Shown piece after piece: positions 1 through 5,089 of a stretch of DNA of 11,451 nt. A model generated the notes under the pieces. It worked only from the letters and a program-made list of their open reading frames with translations, searched no databases and was not told the DNA's origin. Position 1 is the stretch's first letter, and each line of letters begins with the position of its first letter. Source of the DNA: Tissierellia bacterium (GTDB taxonomy: Bacteria > Bacillota > Clostridia > Tissierellales > Sedimentibacteraceae); contig JAQVRY010000014.1 in assembly GCA_028700795.1 (NCBI GenBank), forward strand, positions 1-11,451, written 5' to 3'. The position numbers and the translations under genes were made by a program.

Positions 1-51
1 TACAGAAAAGTCGCCTACGATTGCTATCTTAAATTGATAGTTTATCTCCAT
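1..51 (-). CDS. Start of a gene cut by the window edge; possible small GTPase
   Basis: Only the first 17 codons are present, giving MEINYQFKIAIVGDFSV before the window ends. The ATG at 51-49 is preceded by a strong ribosome-binding site (AAGGAG on the minus strand, about 58-63), so this is a real gene start. It begins 26 nt after the stop of the Imm-5-like gene and shares its strand, which suggests one transcript. The visible strand plus GDxxV is how the G1 region of Ras/Rab-type P-loop GTPases opens (hhhVGDxxVGKT/S), and the cut falls just where GK would come. That is inference from a few residues. A type VI secretion TssB-like opening (KIAhhGDFSG) is an alternative, but the V after S fits it less well. 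Function is unproven. Confidence 0.6.
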   Translation of the reverse strand, partial: MEINYQFKIAIVGDFSV

Positions 52-77
52 AGGTTCTCCTTATATTTATTCACTTA

Positions 78-668
78 TTATTCTTTTAACTTTCGCTTTT
101 CACTTAATAATTTTTCTTTGTTAATTCTTGTATCATCCAATAAAAAATCTGCCCATTCAAGTTCAAGTTTATCAGTTTTTTCTTGCCAATACAAGAGGCG
201 GTCATAATAGAAATTTATCTTATCGCTTATCGGCTTTGAATAGTTTTCTTTGCCATATTTTAATACTATTGATGTTAATTCGTACATAGGCAAACCTATA
301 GCATGTGTTTCCACATGCACAGTAGCACCAGCATGACCAATTGCGTGGCACAAAGCTCCATATTCTTCATCATTAATTTCTTTTGCTACTGCATGCGAAT
401 CTAAAATTGCCCGTTTTGCTGCAGGCATTTTAATTTTACCCCTTGCCCACTCCTCACAAAGTTCCAAACAAATTCTTGGTCTTCTTTCATAAGGATACTT
501 TGCTTCAAATTGCTCCAAACTGGTTGTTGAACAATCCAAAGCCCATTTAACAAGAGCCCGGTGATTTTGTAATTGAATTAGCTTTATCAAATCGTGTAAA
601 CATTGACTATCACGTGAAAACAATATTTTATTTCTTTTCTTTAATTTGATTTCAACATCTGAATACAT
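78..668 (-). CDS. Imm-5-like putative immunity protein
   Basis: This 196-residue soluble protein has no signal peptide or membrane segment and is mostly alpha-helical in character. It has the pattern of the Imm-5-like family of putative immunity proteins: a W-A-x-D-C helix near residues 42-46, RPR at 63-65, EEWARGKI at 72-79, HAVAKE at 92-97, and the histidine-rich block CHAIGHAGATVHVETHAIG at 107-125. The family is predicted from polymorphic toxin loci, and its biochemical role is not established as far as I know. The start ATG at 668 has a GGAAG ribosome-binding site at 674-678 and a promoter about 60 nt upstream. The lysine/glutamate-rich C-terminus (residues 181-196) is a likely flexible or coiled tail. 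No toxin gene is visible in the window. The next gene downstream on the same strand begins 26 nt after the stop and is cut by the edge. Family assignment is fairly secure; an actual immunity role is not. Confidence 0.75.
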   Translation of the reverse strand: MYSDVEIKLKKRNKILFSRDSQCLHDLIKLIQLQNHRALVKWALDCSTTSLEQFEAKYPYERRPRICLELCEEWARGKIKMPAAKRAILDSHAVAKEINDEEYGALCHAIGHAGATVHVETHAIGLPMYELTSIVLKYGKENYSKPISDKINFYYDRLLYWQEKTDKLELEWADFLLDDTRINKEKLLSEKRKLKE

Positions 669-723
669 CTTTACTTCCTTTATTCATTAATTTAAAGTAT
701 ACCTCTCTAATATCTTTGTTTTT

Positions 724-752
724 ATTATACTACAATTGAACCATAATATAAA
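724..752 (-). promoter_or_regulatory. Probable sigma-A promoter of the Imm-5-like gene
   Basis: On the minus strand a perfect -10 box TATAAT (729-724) lies 17 nt downstream of TTTATA (752-747), which matches 4 of 6 bases of the -35 consensus. Transcription would start near 717 and give a leader of about 50 nt before the ATG at 668. The rest of the 669-858 stretch is AT-rich and I see no gene in it. Confidence 0.5.
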
Positions 753-858
753 TTCTTTTTAATTTATATTTCTCATTATTCCAACATAAATGTTCTATAT
801 TTCATTATGTAACATAATTCGTAATTCAGATCACAAGTGGATAGCTAGTATATTTTAA

Positions 859-887
859 TTGATAAGAATTCAATAATAGTATATAAT
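859..887 (+). promoter_or_regulatory. Strong sigma-A-type promoter of the DUF4160-DUF2442 pair
   Basis: TTGATA (859-864, 5 of 6 to consensus) and a perfect TATAAT (882-887) are separated by exactly 17 nt. Transcription would begin near 894. This supports the ATG at 935 as the DUF4160 start, because an upstream in-frame TTG at 902 would lie only a few bases into the transcript and has no ribosome-binding site. Confidence 0.7.
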
Positions 888-934
888 AAATTATAATAAA
901 ATTGAAATTCAAGAGACAAAAAGAGGAGGAAACA

Positions 935-1201
935 ATGCCTACAATAAGTATGTTTTATGGAATTATAATTAGAATGTATAGAGAACTTGGCGGAAAACAT
1001 CATGTGCCTCATATACATGTTTTGTACTGTGATAATGAAGCGATATTTGATTTTGAAGGAAACATGATTGAAGGCAGTATTCCAAGAAAACAGCAACAAT
1101 TAACAATTGCCTGGATTTTAATACATCTGGAAGAATTGAAAGCTAACTGGCAGCTTTTATTAAACGGTGAAGAATTTTTTAAAATTGAACCATTAAGATA
1201 G
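935..1201 (+). CDS. DUF4160 family protein
   Basis: The protein has 88 residues from the ATG at 935, which has an excellent ribosome-binding site (AGAGGAGGA, 922-930). The frame is open back to a TTG at 902, but those 11 extra residues (KFKRQKEEET) are the ribosome-binding region read as protein and fall outside the family domain. DUF4160 hallmarks are visible: the opening MPTISMFYGIIIRMY, the histidine cluster HHVPHIHVLY at 22-31, the G-x-IP-R-x-Q block at 47-54, and a C-terminal helix with HLEELKANW at 65-72. The family is small, cytoplasmic and of unknown biochemical function. It is commonly encoded next to a DUF2442 gene, as here, where the partner starts 15 nt after the stop on the same strand. 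A toxin-antitoxin or other two-component role is often suspected from that linkage, but nothing in the sequence shows an activity. Confidence 0.85.
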   Translation: MPTISMFYGIIIRMYRELGGKHHVPHIHVLYCDNEAIFDFEGNMIEGSIPRKQQQLTIAWILIHLEELKANWQLLLNGEEFFKIEPLR

Positions 1202-1216
1202 AAATGGAGGTGCCCT

Positions 1217-1462
1217 ATGTACCCGCGACCCAAAGAAGTTGAATATATTAATGACTATAAACTACTTGTAACTTTTGATAACATGGAAAAACGTATATTT
1301 AATGCTGAAGATTTGTTAAATGACAAATGGTTTGTTTCATTGAAAAATAAAAGTATATTTAAGAATGCAAGAGTTAAATATAAAACATTGGAATGGCCAA
1401 ATGGTATAGATATATGTCCAGATGATTTATATGAATTGAGTAAGCCAATAACTACCTGTTAA
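1217..1462 (+). CDS. DUF2442 family protein, partner of DUF4160
   Basis: This 81-residue cytoplasmic protein starts at an ATG with a TGGAGG ribosome-binding site at 1205-1210, 15 nt after the DUF4160 stop, so the two are almost certainly co-transcribed. It has the DUF2442 layout: an N-terminal beta-rich half (P-x-V-x-x-I/Y-x-x-Y-K-L-L-V-T-F, residues 5-20), a central E-D-L-L (31-34), and the family signature at the end with W60, PNG at 61-63, D65 and a closing D-x-L-Y (70-72). The length is normal for the family. Function is unknown; DUF2442 proteins are recurrent neighbours of DUF4160 proteins. No recognisable terminator follows directly. A hairpin without a T-run lies 30 nt downstream. Confidence 0.85.
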   Translation: MYPRPKEVEYINDYKLLVTFDNMEKRIFNAEDLLNDKWFVSLKNKSIFKNARVKYKTLEWPNGIDICPDDLYELSKPITTC

Positions 1463-1492
1463 GTTTTCAATTATGAACCAGACTTTTAGGGC

Positions 1493-1530
1493 ATTTGATG
1501 GAAAGACATAAAAATGTCCATCCATCAAAT
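1493..1530. repeat. 38-bp two-part hairpin between convergent genes
   Basis: Outer arms ATTTGATGGA (1493-1502) and TCCATCAAAT (1521-1530) are perfect 10-bp complements. Inner arms GACAT (1505-1509) and ATGTC (1514-1518) pair around an AAAA loop, leaving only a 2x2 internal mismatch. No T-run follows on either strand, so it is not a standard intrinsic terminator. It could be a weak end-of-transcript structure for the DUF2442 gene, a remnant of a small mobile element, or a binding site. Confidence 0.6.
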
Positions 1531-1680
1531 CCTTAAATCGAACCGTATCCCCATACAGGAAAACTATAGTTGTAATTTTCACTATTTCCCCAATGGGAAG
1601 CGCATAACAAGTAACCCAACAGTCTGTCACCATCTACATATAAGGGGCCATAGCCGTCTTTGATAGCTTTCAAGGCATAT
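1531..1680. other. Intergenic stretch without a credible gene
   Basis: Together with the hairpin and terminator on its two sides, this fills the gap between the convergent DUF2442 and surface-protein genes (1463-1729). It holds small inverted repeats: AACTATAGTT, a 10-bp perfect palindrome near 1562, and TTCCC-CAAT-GGGAA near 1585-1598. Two short overlapping open frames on the minus strand lack ribosome-binding sites and match nothing I know. It may be a decayed gene or a structured RNA; I cannot tell. Confidence 0.4.
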
Positions 1681-1707
1681 AAAAAACGACAGGTATCTAA
1701 CCTGCCG
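1681..1707 (-). terminator. Intrinsic terminator of the secreted-protein gene
   Basis: Read on the minus strand, CGGCAGGT (1707-1700) pairs with ACCTGTCG (1694-1687) as an 8-bp stem with one G-U pair and a 5-nt loop. It is followed at once by TTTTTT (1686-1681). It starts 23 nt after the stop codon of the gene ending at 1730, a classic placement. Confidence 0.85.
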
Positions 1708-1729
1708 CCTATAACTAACATTAATTTAA

Positions 1730-2335
1730 TTATGCTCTCTTTTTCTTAAATAACACTAAGCCGCATGCTAATACAAATGCACTTAGTCCTAAAATAGTGA
1801 ATGTTGATATTCCATTCTTTTCAATTTCCTTTACAGCAGGAGCACTTATTGTTTCTGCATCCTCAACAACATCTATATCAGCCGGTGCACTAATATCCTC
1901 AACGTCACCTGTTACTCTAACTATTTGTGAATCATCTGCTAATTCAGCTGGATCTATTGGATTATCTGGACTGTATTGTAGTATTTCAGCTTGAATACCT
2001 TCAACTACCTTTACATTATCTTTTCCTAATAGTTTAATAACCACATCAGCATTTTCTGGTGTATATGGTGTTATTCCTACTTCAACATAATCATCAACTG
2101 TAGCTGTATGAGTAATGGATATACCCTTTTCTTCTAAATCCTTAGCATAACTTTGTTCGAATAATAATTTATCAATTTCGGCTTGCACTTCATACATTGC
2201 TTCATCAACTGCTGTTATTTGTATTGATACTGGTTCATCCAAATTTGTAGATGTCTCTGCAAAAGCAAATCCAATTGATGATACTGATAAAGCTAAACTT
2301 AATGATATTATTTTAAATAATTTTTTTCTAATCAT
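1730..2335 (-). CDS. Secreted protein with C-terminal membrane anchor, unknown function
   Basis: I do not recognise this 201-residue protein. Residues 1-26 form a textbook Sec signal peptide: basic MIRKKLFK, a hydrophobic core, and AFA with cleavage before ETS. The extracellular part (27-175) is acidic, with a predicted mixed alpha/beta region at 36-120 (notable ISITHTATVDDYVEVGITPY, 72-91). A Pro/Asp/Glu-rich linker follows in which ISAPA occurs twice (148-152 and 163-167). Residues 177-196 are a hydrophobic helix ending in KKKRA, so the protein is probably anchored outside the membrane. The shape matches a sortase substrate, but no LPXTG-like pentapeptide precedes the helix. The ATG at 2335 has an AGAGG ribosome-binding site (2341-2345). 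The gene stands alone and ends at an intrinsic terminator. The architecture is secure, the function open. Confidence 0.8.
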   Translation of the reverse strand: MIRKKLFKIISLSLALSVSSIGFAFAETSTNLDEPVSIQITAVDEAMYEVQAEIDKLLFEQSYAKDLEEKGISITHTATVDDYVEVGITPYTPENADVVIKLLGKDNVKVVEGIQAEILQYSPDNPIDPAELADDSQIVRVTGDVEDISAPADIDVVEDAETISAPAVKEIEKNGISTFTILGLSAFVLACGLVLFKKKRA

Positions 2336-2418
2336 AATAACCTCTTTTTAAAATTTTATTTTGAAGCTTACCATGGCCAATGGGATTTTTTTTACTTCTG
2401 ATATATTAGACGTTAATA

Positions 2419-2464
2419 ATTATAGAATTGTTTCATGGTAATTCCTGAGAAAATATAATATAAT
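2419..2464. promoter_or_regulatory. Divergent promoter region with -10-like boxes on both strands
   Basis: On the plus strand two overlapping TATAAT boxes (2454-2459 and 2459-2464) lie 29-34 nt before the peptidase start. A -35 at normal distance is poor (TTTCAT, 2431-2436). On the minus strand TATAAT (2424-2419) lies about 85 nt before the surface-protein gene, also without a good -35. The region must drive both divergent genes, but exact boxes are tentative. Confidence 0.4.
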
Positions 2465-2492
2465 TAGATATAACTTAAAAACGAGGTGTGTC

Positions 2493-3599
2493 ATGATAAA
2501 TCAAAACAGATTAATAAAAACTTTTATGGAATACGTACAAATTGACAGTGAAACTAAGAACGAAAGAAGAGTAGCTGAAAGAATTATTAAAGATTTAAAA
2601 GATTTGGGATTTGAAGTTTATACTGACAGAGCGGGTGAGAAATTAAATTCCAATGGTAATAATGTATATTGTTTTATTCCTGGTTCTAATGAATCTGATG
2701 CAATGATGTTCAGTGCTCATATGGATACTGTTACTCCAGGAAACGGTATAGCTCCATACATAGACGACGATTATATAAAAAGTAAGGGTGATACAATTCT
2801 TGGAGGCGACGACAAGGCAGGCATCACAGCAATTATAGAGGCATTAAAAACTATAAAAGAAAACAACCTACCTCACAGACCAATTGAAATAGTTTTTACA
2901 ATCTGTGAAGAAGGCGGATTAAATGGTGTTAAAGAAGTTGAGTTTTCTAAACTGACAGCTAAAAAAGGAATCGTTTTAGACAGTGGAGGAAGCCCCAGTC
3001 ATATTATTACCGAAGCCCCGGGACAAACAACAATTTATGCTAATGTTATTGGAAAGCCATCTCATGCAGGTGCAAGTCCGGAAAATGGCATAAGTGCAAT
3101 AATGGTCGCAGCTGAGGCAGTCGAAAATATGAAACTTCTTCGTATTGACAGTGAAACTACTGCCAATATCGGTACTTTTAAAGCAGTGGGCGCAACCAAC
3201 ATTGTTTCACCATTAGTTGAAATTGTAGCAGAAGCAAGAAGCCGCTCAACAGAAAAGCTTAAAAACCAAACTGATCACATGATTAAATGCTTACAGGATG
3301 CATGTGATAAATATGGTGCTAAATTAGAGTACAATGTTGAATATTGCTACTATTCATATATCTTAGACCATGAGGATGAACATATAAAATTAATTGAAAG
3401 TGTATGTGAAAAGATAGGACTTGAGGTGAAAAAAATACCTTCCGGTGGCGGAAGTGATGCTAATATATTCAATCAAAACGGTATAAAAGCAGTCAATATC
3501 GGAGCTGGAATGGAGCTTGCCCACACAACTGATGAACATCTTAATATAAAAGATTTTATTAACGCTTCAAAGGTAGTACTTGAAATTATGACTATGTAA
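2493..3599 (+). CDS. M20-family metallopeptidase, peptidase T-like (YqjE type)
   Basis: This 368-residue cytoplasmic di-zinc peptidase belongs to the M20 clan, in the PepT-like/YqjE group. By family it removes residues from short peptides, but its substrate cannot be read from sequence. All metal and catalytic residues are visible: H76 and D78 in FSAHMDTV, D106 in GGDDKAG, the E139-E140 pair in CEEGG, D163 in VLDSGG, and H344 in AHTTDEH. Residues about 178-290 form the inserted dimerisation domain, with KPSHAGASPENG at 188-199. The length is normal for the group and shorter than true tripeptidase PepT (about 400). The ATG has a GAGGTG ribosome-binding site (2483-2488). The gene is monocistronic, with a divergent unknown surface-protein gene upstream and a strong terminator downstream. 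Family assignment is secure; a specific gene name is not. Confidence 0.9.
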   Translation: MINQNRLIKTFMEYVQIDSETKNERRVAERIIKDLKDLGFEVYTDRAGEKLNSNGNNVYCFIPGSNESDAMMFSAHMDTVTPGNGIAPYIDDDYIKSKGDTILGGDDKAGITAIIEALKTIKENNLPHRPIEIVFTICEEGGLNGVKEVEFSKLTAKKGIVLDSGGSPSHIITEAPGQTTIYANVIGKPSHAGASPENGISAIMVAAEAVENMKLLRIDSETTANIGTFKAVGATNIVSPLVEIVAEARSRSTEKLKNQTDHMIKCLQDACDKYGAKLEYNVEYCYYSYILDHEDEHIKLIESVCEKIGLEVKKIPSGGGSDANIFNQNGIKAVNIGAGMELAHTTDEHLNIKDFINASKVVLEIMTM

Positions 3600-3604
3600 A
3601 TATT

Positions 3605-3644
3605 TGCATTAAAAAAGCATGTGATTACATGCTTTTTTAATGCA
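3605..3644. terminator. Bidirectional intrinsic terminator between convergent genes
   Basis: A perfect 18-bp inverted repeat, TGCATTAAAAAAGCATGT (3605-3622) and its complement (3627-3644), surrounds a GATT loop. On either strand it reads A-tract, GCATGT stem, loop, ACATGC, T-tract, so it can stop transcription of the M20 peptidase gene (stop at 3599) and of fmt coming the other way (stop at 3682). Confidence 0.9.
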
Positions 3645-3652
3645 TTTGGCAT

Positions 3653-3675
3653 TTCAAGGTCCGTCCCCGGAATTC
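3653..3675. repeat. REP-like GTCCCC motif fragment
   Basis: The stretch AAGGTCCGTCCCCGG followed by AATTC is GC-rich and stands out in an AT-rich spacer. Words with an ACCGTCCCC or GGTCCGTCCCC core recur in intergenic palindromes of many Firmicutes, from memory. Only one half-site is present here and I see no second copy in the window, so this is tentative. Confidence 0.3.
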
Positions 3676-3681
3676 TATTAA

Positions 3682-4611
3682 CTATGATAAAACTATTTTT
3701 TCCGGGAATTTGTTTCCTCTTAAATATGCTTCCACTGTCATTTTCTTTTTTCCGGGCATTTGGATTTCTTTAAGGATTACAATTCCGTCTTTTGCTTTAA
3801 CAAAGATTCCTTCATTGTTTGCTTTTATTATGTAGCCCGGTTCATAATTAGAATCATCTTTTATGTAGGATGATTTATATACTTTTATGGTTTTTTCGTC
3901 CATAGTAAAATATGCTGTTGGCCAAGGTGATAATCCTCTTATTAAGTCATGGATATTTTTTGCGTTTAAATTCCAATTTATCTTTCTGTTTTCGTTATTG
4001 AACATAGGAGCATAATTTGATAGTGAATCGTCTTGTTTTTTAGATGTTATTTCATTATTTTCTATCATATTTAATGTTTCTATTAGCAATTCTGCACCTT
4101 TTTGCATTAAAATATCATGAAGTTCTCCAACGTTCATATTTTCATCAATTTTTACTTCTGATTTTAAAAACATATCACCTGTGTCTAAACCAACATCCAT
4201 TTGCATGGTTGTAACGCCTGTTATAGTTTCACCGTTAATAATTGCCCAGTTTAACGGAGCTGCTCCTCTTAATTTCGGCAATAGCGAAGCATGGACATTT
4301 ATACAGCCATATTTAGGTAATGTTAAAATTTCCTTGCTTAGTATTTGTCCATAAGCAACTACAACAATTACGTCAGGATTATATTTTCTTAACACATCAA
4401 TATTTTCCTGTTTTTTTATTTTATCGGGCTGAAAGATTTCAAGTTCTAAGCTTTCTGCTGCTTCTTTAACTTCTGATTTCTTTAGTTTTTTCCCACGTCC
4501 AAATGGTTTATCCGGCTGTGTTACAACTAATACTACATTATGAGCACTTTTGTGAAGTTTTTCTAAAGTTGGAACTGCAAAACCCGGTGTTCCCATAAAT
4601 ATTACATTCAT
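3682..4611 (-). CDS. fmt: Methionyl-tRNA formyltransferase
   Basis: The enzyme transfers the formyl group of 10-formyltetrahydrofolate to Met-tRNA(fMet), making the bacterial initiator tRNA competent. The 309 residues are a full-length protein. The N-terminal Rossmann-like domain (1 to about 205) carries the opening MGTPGFAVP, the catalytic N105 and H107 in INVHASLLPKLRGAAP, and D143 in GLDTGD, matching E. coli N106, H108 and D144. The flexible tRNA-contacting loop around residues 34-45 (KPFGRGKKLKK) is present and basic. The C-terminal OB-fold domain (about 206-309) includes the LSPWPTA motif. The ATG at 4611 has an AGGTGA ribosome-binding site overlapping the TAG stop of def, so def and fmt are probably translationally coupled. 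It is the last gene of the cluster here. rsmB, rlmN and the prpC-prkC pair that follow in Bacillus are absent from this window. Confidence 0.97.
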   Translation of the reverse strand: MNVIFMGTPGFAVPTLEKLHKSAHNVVLVVTQPDKPFGRGKKLKKSEVKEAAESLELEIFQPDKIKKQENIDVLRKYNPDVIVVVAYGQILSKEILTLPKYGCINVHASLLPKLRGAAPLNWAIINGETITGVTTMQMDVGLDTGDMFLKSEVKIDENMNVGELHDILMQKGAELLIETLNMIENNEITSKKQDDSLSNYAPMFNNENRKINWNLNAKNIHDLIRGLSPWPTAYFTMDEKTIKVYKSSYIKDDSNYEPGYIIKANNEGIFVKAKDGIVILKEIQMPGKKKMTVEAYLRGNKFPEKIVLS

Positions 4612-4619
4612 AATATCAC

Positions 4620-5078
4620 CTATTCTTCATTTGCATCTTCAATTACTCTGTCTACAAACAATACTCCGTTTAAATGGTCAATCTCGTGGCATATGGCTCG
4701 TGCAAACAACCCTTCCGCTTCTAATTTTTCTATTTCATTATTTTCATTTGTATACTCCACTGTCACCTTCATAGGTCTTGATACTACTCCCTTTTTCTCA
4801 GGAACACTTAGGCATCCTTCCTGTGCTGATTGTTCGCCTGAATTGTTGATTATTTTTGGGTTAGCCATTTTATACACTTTGCCGTCTTCCACATCTATTA
4901 CTATTACGCGCTTTAATATCCCTACCTGTGGAGCGGCAAGTCCTACACCATCAAATTCATACATTGTTTCAAGCATGTCATCCATTAGCATCCTGACTCT
5001 ATCATTAACAATAGGAACTTCCCTGCTTTTCTTTCTTAATATCTCATCGCCTTCATATCTTAAGTTTCTTAATGCCAT
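4620..5078 (-). CDS. def: Peptide deformylase
   Basis: This metalloenzyme removes the N-formyl group from new proteins, the counterpart of the adjacent fmt. It has 152 residues, typical of type I/short bacterial deformylases. All three signature motifs are intact: GVGLAAPQ (44-51), EGCLSVP (87-93) with metal ligand C89, and HEIDH (131-135) with ligands H131 and H135 and catalytic E132. The ATG at 5078 is preceded by a near-perfect AGGAGGG site whose first bases overlap the TAG stop of priA (5092-5090). That gives an 11-nt gap and probable coupling. The order priA-def-fmt is the usual Firmicutes order. Nothing is unusual in the protein. Confidence 0.97.
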   Translation of the reverse strand: MALRNLRYEGDEILRKKSREVPIVNDRVRMLMDDMLETMYEFDGVGLAAPQVGILKRVIVIDVEDGKVYKMANPKIINNSGEQSAQEGCLSVPEKKGVVSRPMKVTVEYTNENNEIEKLEAEGLFARAICHEIDHLNGVLFVDRVIEDANEE

Positions 5079-5089
5079 ATTAAACCCTC

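Noticed and set aside
902..934. Upstream TTG start for the DUF4160 protein
   Set aside because: The added residues are the ribosome-binding region read as codons, and the promoter places the transcript start just before it. The ATG at 935 fits the family start.
845..1233. Minus-strand open frames opposite the DUF4160 gene
   Set aside because: They are antisense to a well-supported gene with promoter and ribosome-binding site, and lack their own signals.
1493..1530. Hairpin as an intrinsic terminator of DUF2442
   Set aside because: No T-run follows the stem on either strand, so it was kept only as an inverted repeat.
1533..1721. Minus-strand open frame of 62 codons, with an overlapping 68-codon frame at 1427-1633
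   Set aside because: Neither has a ribosome-binding site. The first contains the intrinsic terminator of the preceding gene near its start, and the second runs antisense into the DUF2442 gene. No family resemblance could be seen.
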